Source: Aphis gossypii (taxonomy: Eukaryota > Arthropoda > Insecta > Hemiptera > Aphididae). From it: a stretch of DNA of 64,000 bases. Under the pieces are notes generated by a model that made no database searches, had not been told where the DNA came from, and worked only from the letters and a program-made list of their open reading frames with translations. Below are positions 39,015 to 51,750 of this stretch, piece by piece (positions within the stretch are counted from its first letter, which is position 1; each line of letters starts with the position of its first letter). Location: assembly GCF_020184175.1 (NCBI RefSeq), contig NC_065530.1, positions 19,135,260 through 19,199,259 of the forward strand, written 5' to 3'. The position numbers and the translations under genes are program-made.

Positions 39015-42000
39015 CTTAAATATAAAATAATAGGAATGGTTTATTATAATTTGTATAAATATATTTGTACATAATTTTAACTTTAAAGCAAGCAGCTTAT
39101 CAATAGAATACAGATTTTTAAAATAATAATTTTGCATCATTTGCTTGAAACTTGTATGACTTATTAAGATAACTGACAAAAATCTAAAAATATATAAAGT
39201 AAAAAATATACAAATGCATAAAAATCTATACTCATAAATTATTAAATTGTAAAATTATGTAAAAATTTTAATTTTATAAATTCATTCAATTTTAGTTTAC
39301 ATAAATTTTGTTTTAATTTGTTTTTCATATTAATATTATTTACCTATAGTTTATTATGCATTTTTAGTTTTTGAAGTAATATCAAATTTTGTTATCTCAC
39401 CTTAAAAGCATTTTGTTCACCCGAAGGATCAGATAATGTAACTATTTGCCGCCATGTTTCCATCCACCCGTGTTCTTGTGCAAATTGCCATACATCAATA
39501 AATGATTGTTTTACGTCTAACCACCAGGGTGAACTGAAAAAATGACCTAACGCCTCATGAAATGGTACTTCATCTCCTTCTTCATCAGTTACTTTGGCAT
39601 TGAAATACAAATAACTACTCCATAAAGCCATGTATAATAAACAGCACATACTGATTACAATAATTCTCCTGCAAATTGAATTACATAAGTAAACATTGAA
39701 TAAAAAAAGGGATTCACATAATTTTAAAAACAAATAAGCAAATATGTTATTTTAAAAAAATATTAAATACACCAGTATGATTTAGGTACACCTTATTTAA
39801 TTTTAATTTTTTTTTTTCATTATTCTTATAATCTATAAGTATTATTTTTTATAAATACTTACTTTAAAGTACCTGGAGTCTTTTGGTTTTTTGGTCTCCA
39901 CCGTTTTTCCAAGTGATCAAATGACCATGCTGCCGATAATATCATTATGGCAAATGATGTAGATTCATCAATATCATAGCCCCATTTATCAAAAATAAAT
40001 GATTTCAATGGATTACCAACCATAGGTACCAAATATGCACATATTAAAGGCCATTTAAGAGATCCTGTTTCATGACCAATATTTCCCACAGCCCATACTC
40101 CTAAAATTCGTTAATAACAATAAGTTAGTACTTAGTAGATATTAAATTAATTTTAAGTAATAATTTAAAAACTAAAATGCAGAGTCTATTGGGAAATTTT
40201 CTTGATTTGTGGATTAATAAAAAAAACTACATTTTAATATAATATGTTAATATGTACTCTTATGAGTTACAACATGAAACGACTAATGATTTGAAGTGGT
40301 AAGCTCATTATATTTTTGTTTTTATTGATGTAGGAAATACCTTCTATCTAGATTATTGATTTTTTTACTAAGTAATTATTAACTATACATTTTATTTAAT
40401 TCATAAACAATAGATGTAAGGCAAAATACAATACTTATTTAATCTCACCAAAGTTAAATATTATTGAAATAAATTTCAATATTACAAGATTTAAGAGTAC
40501 TACAACAATAATACCTAATATAGAGTCTTTGCTGTATAGTTTTAAATGTACTAATGTATTAATTAAATATTATAATTTATAATGCATGTACTAATGTTTA
40601 ATGTATATAATTTAAAGAAAAAATAATTTTTAAAGTAGTTTCCATAATAGCATTACTATTTACAATATTAATTACTCACCTAAAGCTGCTGCTAGAGGAG
40701 TAAATATATGTAACCATTGCCAGCTAAGTCCTCCAACATTATCTTCAGGTATTGCTAAGGATACAACGGTACTAAAAAGATAAGCCACTACTACCATTCC
40801 AGTGAATCGAACCGTAGAAAACGGTGGCTGAAATATAATTAAAAATGTCAGTCATTAGTTTAAACTCATAATAATAAATTTAAATTAACCAAGTACCTAC
40901 CTACATACTTAAAACTAAATAATAATTCAATTAGATTATTATTGAAACTAGATACTAATAATTATATTCTTATAAGTTTGAATTAATTATTATTTATTTA
41001 TGCAGTTGATCTCTAAGTTAGTAATAAATAATAATATATGATTAAGAGGTTTTTACCTAACATTCTAACGTGTCATACAATCGAAAATAAAATATAATAT
41101 TATAATATTTATACTCAGAGATGGTCTGGCCAACCGGAATACCGGTAGGTTTCCAGTGGCCTGACATATTGAAATTTATCATTGGCCTGACGACTGTATT
41201 ACATTATTTCTTAAAATAATTAGGTAGTTTTTAATTTCTTTAAACTAAAAAATATATATTAATGTTTTATATATTATCTCGGCCTGAATTTTTATCTTAG
41301 GTATAGATAATACATTAACCTATATACTAGTAATTAGTATATTATGTACTAGTATATATTATTATATAGGTAGTAAATATTCAAGCATGTTGTAGATTTG
41401 TTAGGATATTATAATTATTACCCTTAGTTAGTCGTAAATAATTCTTAATTATCGTTTTATTGAATAAATATTTTACCCAAATTATAATATAATCTGTAAA
41501 TTACTAAGAATAGTGATGAATTCTTAGTTCAAAATCTATCTCAAGTCATAATCAATCCAACCAAGCATACGATTTAATTTTTAGATTCTAATGAAAACAA
41601 TATTGTGATTATAATAAATATATTATTAAACATTTTTCCAACGATTTTAGAATCATCATTTAGGAAATAGAAAAAAAATAATAATAAATATTAAATAATA
41701 TTATGTTTGTTATTTTTTTTTAAATAAAAAAAAAATTGGTACCTCACTTCCGTTGATAAGCCCCATTAAGTCAAGGGCCACGTGGGTAGCCCTCCCTTTA
41801 CATACTGTATAGCTAGGACCAGTCGACTGTTCGCCCACAATCCGTCCTACGGATCGCGGGTACGTTCCCGTCGGAACGTGGTCCCATTCATCTCCGTGAA
41901 GTACGAACGAATGGGGCGGAATCGATCAGCGGTTAAGCCGGTTGCACTTTCTGCAGAAGGTCCGGGGACTTTCCTCAGGTCGAATTGTGGACAATCGATA

Positions 42001-45000
42001 ACCGCTTGGTTATCGCGCCAAGAGTGTAGACCCGATGGTAAGGTAATGGAGGTGAGGTGAAGAGGTTGGGTTTGTTCGTACTTATATACTATTCGATCTT
42101 GTCTCAACCGTAACAAGTGAGAGCGGAGCACTTTGGAGAGAACAAAATTACATACCGCTATCTAGCGACAATATTAAACATCACTAGTTTATTGGACTTA
42201 TGCGAGATATCGCTAACGTATTGATATATTATTCGTTAATGTTATTATTTTTTTAATGTCCCACCACCGCCGAATCGGGTACCGTTGTTCTTGTATAATG
42301 TTATACAAAATGAACAACTTGAGAAATATTATTTCAAAACTGGTTTACAAAAAAAAAAAAAAACCGTTAATAAATTAATGGTTTAATGTACGTTTACGGT
42401 GATCTGTAATGAACTGTATTTTCGATAAACCTTAATAAAGTGTTAACAATAAATAATTATCACTGTATCGCGTGTATTCCGAAATAATATTTTCATTTTT
42501 AATATCATATAATTCATAAACATAGTACCTACATGTATCATTAGAATTATCAGTCTATAACACTATAATCAAAATGTAGCGACACAACCAAAAATTGAAT
42601 ATAATATTTAACTTAGTGGTGACATAATGTGTATCGTGTTTATAGTAGATACACAACCAATTTTACAAACGCATTTAACATCGTTAAACCAATCAGAAAA
42701 ATGTATTTTACGCTGCGCGATGAGTTAAGTACCCTTCTTAACAGCAATGTATAATATATAGTTTTTAAGAAATAAAGGTGATTAACCTGCATGTGTTTTT
42801 GTAGTAGGTAGGTATTCTCAAGGTTAAATTCCGAACATGTCTGATGTTCAAGTGCCGGACTCTAGCTGCAGAAGGGGACGGTTAACAAATATAATTTTTC
42901 GAATATAATTTTTATTAGCGAAAAGAATATTATATATTTTTATAAAAGTTGGTGAACTAGATAATAATTCAAGACTAGAGTCTATTTTCTCTAACAAAGC
43001 GAAATTTAGGTATCGTTATATGTGTATTTAGTGATACCCTTTTGCCTTTATAGTTGTTTACAAAGCAGTAAAAAAGATGGTTAACAGCAAGGTATATATT
43101 AGGACATTAGGTAGGATATTTTAGAATGCTAATATAATTTATAAAACTATGACACGTAATAAAGTGTATAGTGAATTTTATTTTACCAAATAATAAATAA
43201 AATTAAAAAACATATATAGCTATATAATAGATAATCATTTGCGTAGGTTTTATACAAGTTAAATATTATTTATATTTTATTTACCCTATTAGGTACCTAT
43301 TATCAGTGGCGTATTTACAATAATTTCATGAGGGGTTTCAAATTTTAAAAACCCCATTTAGGTAAAACAAATTACAATTAAGAGACTCCACACCAAAATA
43401 ACCCAATTAACCTGTCTTAGATAGTTATATAGACAATTTATGTCTATCTACATCGTTAAATTATTAGAAACCCCGTAATAAAATATTTATTTAACATAGG
43501 TAAAGTAACTTTTTTTTTGTTCTGGAAGGGGGTTTGAACCCGAAAACCCCCCGTAAATACGCCACAGCCTACTATTATAATTTATAACGTATAAGTTAAA
43601 AAAAGTAATCGTTTGAATTGTTATAAACACTATAAATTCTGTTTTTACTTTTTACCATAGACCTCATACTAGTACAAGGTCTATAGTTTTCACATCATAT
43701 AGTTTGATATGAGTATTTTCAGTCTTTCACATAATTATTTTGCTTATCATTACATTATTTGTATTTTATGTATTAAATATTTAGATGTAGAAGATACCTA
43801 CTACCTACATATTATGTAGGAGAGTATTAGAAATACGTTATATTAATATATTATAATTATACTAAGTCATCGATATACATAATATACATAAATATATACA
43901 TATATTATAATGTATATGATAAGAAATTATAATAAAATATTGTTGAATCTTAACTTTTCAGAAAATAAAGATAGAAATTATAGAACTAAACAACATAACA
44001 TAGACGGCAATAGCTAATAATGGAAAGTTAGAATTGTAAATAGAATAAACTTAAATTCATTTTAAAAACAGGTAGCTTATTTATTATATTATGTTATCTT
44101 ATTTGTGTTCAGGTAAGTTTGTTGAATATAATAAGATTGATAAATGATAATTGCAGGATGTATAGAATTCATATTCGAATTACCGGACCGTAAAAAATAA
44201 TAACTTTAACCACGTCATATAAAACAACCACGCATTTAAGTAAATAATGTATATAAACGACCACGACCATATGTGTTATACGTGTCTTAGTTGCATGATT
44301 GTCGATCGTTTTTGGTTATTCTGACCCAATAAGACGATAAAGGTATTTGTATTATGTACCTTGTAGACCTATATATAAAAAACATCAATTTGTATCATAT
44401 GAGCCGCTTTAAATGTTTGTAATTTTTTATCTGAATTCTTAGAATAATATCGAAAAAATAATAACGATAAAAACAACATATTTAAGTTTCAATATAACTA
44501 ACAAACGAGGTAAAATGTAAATAATGTTACCGGTTGTAAATTAATCGCTTCGGCGAGTACCTACACATTATAGATGTCGGTGAAATACGGATCGTGTTCT
44601 ATTTCTATCGTCTGACACTTTTTTCAAACCAACCGAGACGTTTCCGGCTGCTTCCGTGTCACATCGTACACGCAATGTATAAGCATTAAGCAGTTATTTA
44701 TAAGTATGCCAACGTATACGTTAAGAAAAACATATAGCCATATAGCCACAGCCCACATAGGTATCTACTAATCCCGTACATAAATGATAATTATTTATAA
44801 TTAATTGTATTAATTTTTCTAATGACGGGATGATTCAATGATATCATTGCGACACAATATTTAAATACACGTTGTATACGTATACTTGTATATTATGCTT
44901 GGTCCATAATTTACTGAAAATTTAAAACATTCATGTTGTATGTGGGTGGCCCACATCACGTGAAAAAAGGCTAACATAATATTATGTATGCCTGTTAATC

Positions 45001-46157
45001 GGGGTGTATTTAGGATTATTAAGCCCTCTTATTAGTCTAAGGACTCGCGTATAATTATTAATAACATTATTACAAGTTCTTTGGGCTTGGTGTTAAGTGT
45101 GGCGATTGCCTCTAGGCATACAGCCCTTATAGTCTGTATATAAATCCGCCCTGCTGCCAATTAGGTACTGACATATTCCAAAAGTGCAAACATAAAAAAA
45201 TTAGAAATAAGACATATGGATGGAGCCATAGTCCGACATTTGAAGCAAATATAAGCGACGAGTCTCTTGTTGGGATTTGCCATCAACAACGAATGTGTAT
45301 ATACTGTATATATTTATATTTTTTGATATTTTTTCTAATAACTACATTCTCTCTGGGAATTTTTCATTTTAATACCGCGTTTTTATTTATTATAAAATGA
45401 ATGACGAGTAATGAGTATATTTGCGTATGCGGAGCTTGCAAAGAATCAAAAGACTCGTCTCTAATATTATCTGCTTCAAATTGTTTACATAGGCGAGATG
45501 CCGAGATATAGGCTATGACCACATCCATCGTATAGGTATGGTTTAAGTTACATTCCTATTATTATAAGTGTCACTGTTCCATAATAATGATATTTACACG
45601 GAAATATTCCACCATTTATAGACTATAATAATGATCTGGTGAGGGGAAGATAACATCAAAATATAATATTATGTTGTAAAATTATTTTTTACGTTCTTAT
45701 ATGAAATATAAAATATGTATAAACTGCTCTCTAAACAATTCGCGATCCACGCAATCCACAGAGAAATACTATAATAATATACACGCCGAGAAAAATGTTA
45801 AAAACTTAAAAATCCTAAACGAGCACTCACCTTTTCGTGCACGCGAACCATGTAGTCGACTTTTTTCATGTATTTCTCGTCCTTGTTGGCGTCGGCCACG
45901 TACTCGCCGATGTAGAACAGATCCCTGAGCCAACCAAATCCGAAATATCCGCCGAACGTGCACCACCAAAGCACGCCCTGCAGGTCTCTGCCCAAGTAGA
46001 AATGGTGCAGACCGCACACGCCGCCGATCAGCCACAACAGATACGTAAGCGTTTTACTCTTATTGTTACTGTTATTGGTCTTACTGGTGCCGTGACTCCG
46101 ATTGTTGCCGCCGACGCCGGAGACACCTTTGCTCATAATTCCCGGTAGTCCGAACAT
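38802..46157 (-). CDS. wurst: DNAJC22/Wurst-like TM2 and J-domain membrane protein
   Basis: Five exons, reading from high to low coordinates: 46157-45831, 40827-40680, 40100-39863, 39668-39401 and 39014-38802 (stop TAA). All phases agree and give 397 aa. An in-frame stop lies just upstream of the ATG. The N-terminus carries a TM2-type module (LLWLIGGVCGLHHFYLGRD, then WWCTFGGYFGFGWLRD). About five more hydrophobic segments follow in exons 2-4. A C-terminal J domain contains the HPD motif (KYHPDKAKDD) and ends in a basic tail. TM2 at the N-terminus with a J domain at the C-terminus is the DNAJC22 architecture. The Drosophila member, Wurst, is required for clathrin-mediated endocytosis in airway tubes. 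Family identity is confident; the role in this species is inferred. Confidence 0.92.
39401..39668 (-). CDS. wurst: Exon 4 of the DNAJC22-like gene
   Basis: TTTGCAG acceptor and AAG|GTGAGA donor. It has one membrane segment (IIVISMCCLLYMALWSSYLY), then a Trp-rich segment (SPWWLDVKQSFIDVWQFA), leading to the J domain. Confidence 0.93.
39863..40100 (-). CDS. wurst: Exon 3 of the DNAJC22-like gene
   Basis: TTTTAG acceptor and AAA|GTAAGT donor. It encodes VWAVGNIGHETGSLKWPLI, then further hydrophobic segments (AYLVPMVG and FAIMILSAAWSF), consistent with a polytopic membrane protein. Confidence 0.93.
40101..40679 (-). other. Intron 3 side spacer of the DNAJC22-like gene
   Basis: GT-AG intron of 579 bp between exons 2 and 3. 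AT-rich, with nothing else seen. Confidence 0.85.
40680..40827 (-). CDS. wurst: Exon 2 of the DNAJC22-like gene
   Basis: TTTCAG acceptor and TTAG|GTGAGT donor. It encodes PPFSTVRFTGMVVVAYLFS, then EDNVGGLSWQWLHIFTPLA, hydrophobic and membrane-like. Confidence 0.92.
41745..42145. other. GC-rich island of unknown nature in intron 1
   Basis: About 400 bp of roughly balanced base composition in an otherwise very AT-rich intron. Two overlapping frames (plus 41782-42060, minus 41847-42131) do not resemble a known protein. It contains GATCGCGGGTACG and CGATAACCGCTTGGTTATCG, the latter a small palindrome at about 41995-42014. A TATA-like CTTATATAC follows at 42081. It could be a piece of an LTR or another mobile element, or a regulatory block; I cannot decide. 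Confidence 0.4.
43304..43567. mobile_element. hAT-like MITE, 264 bp
   Basis: The left end CAGTGGCGTATTTAC matches the inverted right end GTAAATACGCCACAG at 14 of 15 positions. The flanking 8-mers CCTATTAT (43296-43303) and CCTACTAT (43568-43575) match at 7 of 8. CAGTGGCG termini with 8-bp duplications are typical of hAT elements. There is no coding capacity. Confidence 0.88.
45831..46157 (-). CDS. wurst: Exon 1 of the DNAJC22-like gene (TM2 module)
   Basis: The ATG at 46157 has an upstream in-frame TAA; a second ATG at codon 8 is possible. It encodes a Gly/Ser/Asn-rich start, then the TM2 module with GGVCGLHHFYLG, and ends at VRVHEK before AAG|GTGAGT. The overlapping frames on both strands are shadows caused by the higher GC content. 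Confidence 0.95.
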
Positions 46158-46610
46158 ACGTGCGTATTTACGACGAAATATTTATTGAAATTAAAAATAT
46201 ATTTGACATTAATAACGTATGTCGCAATGAGATGAGTGTACCTACGGCATACACTGCGACACGAATACGAGTGAAATGTCAGTGCCGGGCACGATACGCT
46301 AACGCGTTACCGATTCGTAATCGTTACTGTCGTGTGTACAAAAATAATAATAATAATAACACAGTACTGCGATCGCCGAGCCCCCCCAGTACACGTATGC
46401 GCTAGGCGTTCTAGGCGTCTGGTGGTGCCGAACAAGTGGCACGGGTAACGGGATTCCCGGATGTAGGCCACACAGTTCAACCAGCTCTCCGGCGAACGAA
46501 TAGCGTTCACGACGATGACGTCACAGACAGCGCAGGCGCTCGCGAAGCGTTCAATGCCGAACTGGTTGTCGTGGGCCGTCGCGGAGATCGCAGTACGCCA
46601 GTATGCCTAC
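46158..46610 (-). promoter_or_regulatory. CpG-rich promoter region of the DNAJC22-like gene
   Basis: A GC- and CpG-rich stretch directly upstream of the ATG, with a perfect CRE-type octamer TGACGTCA at 46516-46523. An (AAT)n tract lies near 46343-46360. No TATA box stands out, consistent with a CpG-type housekeeping promoter. The start site is not visible. Confidence 0.55.
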
Positions 46611-49560
46611 TTACCAAAAAAAAAAAAAGTAGTCCCTATAGTCTATTCTACCTACTACCTGTTGTACATTTACTACTATTCAAAATAAGTACATATTATA
46701 CAATCACAGAATATAATAATAATATACGATTGTAATATTGTATACTTATGTATATGTATCAACTTATTGTGCCTAACCACTTACGTAGGGTACCTATCGT
46801 CATGTTTGTACTTATACGAGTTAACGACCTGCAGTGACCACTATTTAGGAAATCTCCAATATTAATAACTGTATAATATGATAATATACGAATTACGATA
46901 AAATATTAAACATAGTTGTTTTATAATTAAAATCCAACTATAATTTTTAGAATAATTCGAGAATCTCGATGATTCTATAGTACCTACGTGTTTGAACGAT
47001 AGTGCAATAGTATGCGATTCAGATGTATTTTGATTTATTATATTCCTAATTTGATAATATGTCATTTATATATGTAAGAAAAATGCGATATAGGAAAACC
47101 TTCTATTTCCAATTATTCAGAGAGAAATTAATGTAGTCGAAGCATTAGTAATTAATAATTAATGATCCTATGTATATATATATATATATTATTTAAACAT
47201 TAAAATATGTGTACGTTTCGCAATATAATGAATAATAAAATAATTAACGACCGTTAAATAGTCTTAAGCTAATGCCTTAACTCAGTGAGTTTGTACAAGC
47301 AATAGTTTAACTACAAAGTATATAACCACCTAATCACTAGATTATTAATAGATGTATTTTGTAGAGTACCTAGATTAGAGGTATAACTTAATAAAAAAGT
47401 TTTCAATTATTTATAATGTATATCCTACTATCCTAGTAAGTCATCCAACTTCCACTCTTAATGCATATTTCATTTGCATCAAAAGTATTCTTACACGAAT
47501 ACTTTCAAAAATCTGATAACACAGTGTTCAGCATCATTTTTACTATCACACTAAATTAATTTTCTATAAACATAATTATATAAACACATTATAATGTACA
47601 GAAACATTAGTTATTAAGCATTAAACACTTTACAGAGAATTGATAATCATCAGTCCCTAATTTAATACTTGTGTTAGGTTAACAAGAATTTACATAGGAA
47701 TACATTTTGAAAAAAAATAAAATGCTAATTATTTTGTGTTACGTAATATTATTATATAGATACAGGAACAGGATAAGTACTTATTTAAATGTATATGCAG
47801 TATTATATTATATATTTATTTACAACCAACATTATTATATAATTAACAAGAAATAGGTATTTGATGAGGTACAATGTTATACAAACATTTTAAACCTTTT
47901 TAAATATTTTCAAATAATTACAAATTAACACAATATAATCTCATAAGTAAAACGTGTATAATGATTTCTTTTATGGAATATTACATCAATAATATTTTTA
48001 ATTTTTACACATTTATAAATAGTACCCCCTTTCCACCATAAACGAATTCTGCGTTGATACATTATTAGAACATAACTGAAAACAATATTTTTGTTACCTA
48101 CCTTTTACGTTATTAGAATACAATGGTTTTACGGTACCATCATCAGCATTCAGCATGACCATATAATACATATACCGTATAAACCTATATAATTTAAATA
48201 ATCTAATGACGCAACGTATCAAATATATTTTTTAAGATACCGTTAAATTCTTAACGCATAACTGTTTAAAAACAAATATTTTAATACAACGAAATGAAAA
48301 AAAGATCAATAAATGGTAAAATAAGATTTTTATATGGCGAAAATATATTTATTTTTACAATTTAAATGTAACATCATAAAGAATAATTATATATTGTAGT
48401 ATTGTACTATTATAGGTACGCAGTATTATATATTTCACAATAAATTATGTACCTAATACCAGTAATACCTTATACCTATCTAATATCTATATAAGTATAT
48501 AAATACCTATATCATTTACGATAAACGGAATTCTGTTCCATTCTACTTGGCATAGCTATAATCATGACAAAATAGATTCTATTTTGTCATGACTGTAACC
48601 TGCTGCACGGTCGTATTCAAGGTGGATATGTAAAGGCAAGAGACTAGAGGTGTAAACACTTCGATAATAAATTGATTGAAAAATGTACACCACTTGTGAT
48701 TTCCACCGGGAGCGCTGCCTACCCGATGAAGGCTCAAAATGTTCATATTCCTATATGAAAATATGATGCACGATGCTTGCAAAGCGCCATACAAATTTGA
48801 TTTATGAATTAAATTTAAATAATGAGTAACTTAGATGGATTTTAATTAACATAAATCTATCTTCAATAATACAATTATTGTTATAATTACCTGCATTTTT
48901 TGAGGGAAATAGTGTTTTGTGGAGCAGATATAGACATGCTGCCTACTTGTGTTATAATTAAAAATTACTATTTATTGTAACCATTTTCGTATTAAATATA
49001 AATTAAAGTAATGGCTAATTTATTATTTCCTTGATTTGCTACCTATCCTTAGTCTCTTTGTCATGATATGTTTATTTTTGTAAAAATATATTGTACTTAT
49101 ATAATAACTAAAAATAAATAGAATAATAAATTCTATGAATGGCATAATATTGAAAATACTAAGTATTACTAAACTATATATTTTAAACACTAAGTATTAC
49201 TATATATATATTTAAAATATTATTACTCAATAGAAATATCTATTAAATTGATGTGTGTAATAACAGTATTCACATCTTTTTATACAAGTGTACTCTTACT
49301 GAAGTTATTCATTTAAGTAAAATATAAATTATATCATGATATTATGTATTATTATATAGGTATATATTTTATTATGAATTATATTATGGCACGAAGTTCA
49401 TAGCCTTTGTAAATCCTAAATAATATACTAAAACTTGTCACTAGTAGCACTAGCCACTAGGTGGTAAATAGTAAACACCAAACAGTAAATGGTAATTGTA
49501 TAACAAGTATGTTATACACATTATTCATATGAAATATTTTTATTATTATTCTTTTTGACT
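46611..49560. other. AT-rich spacer
   Basis: No gene was recognised. TA microsatellite near 47171-47189. A perfect 14-bp inverted repeat sits at 48562-48592 beside a GC-richer stretch (48595-48790). A 71-codon minus-strand frame there shows no family features. Confidence 0.5.
48562..48592. repeat. Perfect hairpin, 14-bp arms, 3-base loop
   Basis: TCATGACAAAATAG (48562-48575), spacer ATT, then the exact complement (48579-48592). It may be a repeat end-to-end junction or a cruciform. Function unknown. Confidence 0.9.
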
Positions 49561-49601
49561 ATTCAAACGTTTTTTTTTTTTATAACCTTCCAAGTTATAC
49601 A

Positions 49602-50588
49602 ATGGAACAAAAAAGGAAAAACACTTTTGCTTCTTATTTTGTCAAAAAAAAAAAATTCATGTTATAAAATTATTATTGATGATCATACCAAGGTGAGAAT
49701 GACTAAATTATACTCAATAATTTTTTTCTAATAGCTTTAATGTGATTATTACTTATTAGATTAATAATTATTAATTAAATTCAATAATTAGGATAGGTTA
49801 AATGAGTTAAGTATGTTGGCGGCCCATAAAGACATAAAGTTAATCTTGAAGATGTATTAGATAATATTTCTAAAAGACCAAGGAAATTTCATATTGGATC
49901 TAGTTTTGTAAAATTATTCAAGCTACCTAAATACCATATAATACTTAAATTTCATATTGTATAATATTTATAAAATATATAATTTTATATTAAATTGTAT
50001 TTTTTAATCAACTATAGTTAAAATTTTTTTTGTTCTGGTGGAGTGGGGTATAGGTTACTGTATGAGGTGTACAGATTTTGCTAAAACTTATAATCCCCCC
50101 CAAACCAAATTCCTAATTACGTCACTGCAGCTACCAGCACACCATTTCCACCGACGACGCATTGTGGTTTGCCTAATTCACATAAGTCGAACTAATAAGT
50201 CGAATTACTAAGTAGATTCTACATATTAATAAATGTTATTAAAAACTAATTTTAATTGTTATACATGTAATAATATAATACATATTTGGCTATTTAATAT
50301 TTGTATTTACATACTTAATATTTTAAATTTACAGTCATGCTGAACGAAGATATAATAAGCAAATTGAATAATGTAAAGCAACTAACAAGTCATTAAATTT
50401 CAATTCATCAGAAAATTATTAAAATTTAATTATGATTATTATTAATATTTGTTTAATACGCTACAATGTTTAAAATATAATAGCTACTAAGCTATTTTAT
50501 ACTTTTTATATACTATGTAATACATTTAATTATCCATGAAAGGGGTGCTTGAGTACCGTTTTAGATGGGTATATGATAGTCGCCACTG
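49602..50588. mobile_element. Remnant(s) of hAT-family element
   Basis: A short plus-strand frame at 49602-49667 begins MEQKRKNTFASYFVKKKK. This resembles the N-termini of hAT/ZMYM-type transposase-derived proteins (KRK-x-SYF). Two sequences look like right termini of hAT elements: TTACGTCACTG ending at 50127 and ATAGTCGCCACTG ending at 50588. No matching left end or target duplication was found, and no transposase core is readable. Confidence 0.4.
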
Positions 50589-50942
50589 AAATCAAAAAAA
50601 TCAAATACCATGTATATTGTATATATAATTTAAATGAATTATTGAATTAAAACAAAATAATAAAATTAATTTCCTCGAAAAATGGTAAAATAAATATTTT
50701 AGTGTTTTCGTAATAAGCTTTTAGTTTAAACTTGATTATTTTGAAAGGAAAAAAAAATTGTATTTATTTCTAACAACACATTATTTATAAAATTGTCATG
50801 ATATATTATATTTATTGTATTATTTATACGCAATAAAAAATAAATCTAGATTTATGCTAACCTTTTTTTAATCCCAGACCCCAGTATTAATAATTTCTAT
50901 CAGGAAATCTTGTTTTTAATTTTCAGAGGATACATATTTGTA

Positions 50943-51676
50943 CAGCAGAGCGGTACCCACTTACTCGCTTTTTTTTTGTTTTATCGATATAACTCATTTA
51001 TTTATCCTTATAATTGTATTTAATTTTACTTAAATATTATGTGTACCGTAGACCGTAGTCATTTTCTCCGATTTACTGTAATTTTTATTTTGTTTTCAAT
51101 AGTTTTGAATTTTATAGTTGATACTATAAAATATTATATTATGCTGGCTGAAAAGAATTATATATTATATTGGCATGACATTTGTGTTGAAACTAAAATA
51201 GTTAAAAACAACTAAAATGCAATACATTATTACTTATATTTATATATTTGGTGAGATTACAAAATATTTTAACTAAATCATGGATCACCAGAATATTAAA
51301 ATGGAGAACATTTTGCATGAGTAAGAATACATTAGATAATCTTCGCCCAATTTCAATAAAAACTTATTTTTTTTTTAATTTTTACTTAAAATTAGAGTAA
51401 TTTCAACTGATTTATGTAAATATGAATTTAAGTCTATAAAATATTGATCTTATTTTTTATGGTTATGGGTACATATTTGTACTATACAAAAATATAATAT
51501 TGTAACCATTGTGTCTTTTACTACCCGAAATCATAAACATAATGTTATTTTCTATTTAAGCGTAATATAGGTATATAGATAATTCAGATTTTGGTTATAA
51601 TATCTCAGTGTTTATTTTATAGATTTACATCATAATAATATGTAAAAAGTCGGCATGTGGGTACCGCTCTGCTGTA
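50943..51676. mobile_element. Terminal-inverted-repeat element, about 734 bp
   Basis: TACAGCAGAGCGGTACCCAC at 50943 recurs as a perfect 20-base inverted copy ending at 51676. The interior is AT-rich without a transposase frame. It abuts the next element (51.75 kb), and the two may be parts of one larger repeat. Confidence 0.8.
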
Positions 51677-51750
51677 CATTAGGGGGTGGGGTGGACCTCG
51701 GACTAGGGTAGGTTAAATTTGAATGCAATGATAAGTATCATTGTATTCGA

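Larger units (their letters stand above)
40828..45830 (-). other. Intron 1 (5.0 kb) of the DNAJC22-like gene
   Basis: It holds a GC-rich island (about 41745-42145), a hAT-like MITE (43304-43567) and a repeat fragment near 41117-41200 (GATGGTCTGGCCAACCGG). No coding exon of the host gene was recognised within it. Confidence 0.75.

Noticed and set aside
41782..42131. Two overlapping frames of about 93 codons in the GC-rich intronic island
   Set aside because: No known protein resemblance, no splice sites that fit, opposite strands overlap; the block is kept as an unexplained island, not a gene.
45769..46148. Overlapping frames on both strands over DNAJC22-like exon 1
   Set aside because: Only the 46157-45831 frame has the TM2 module, correct splice donor and matching phase; the others are shadows.
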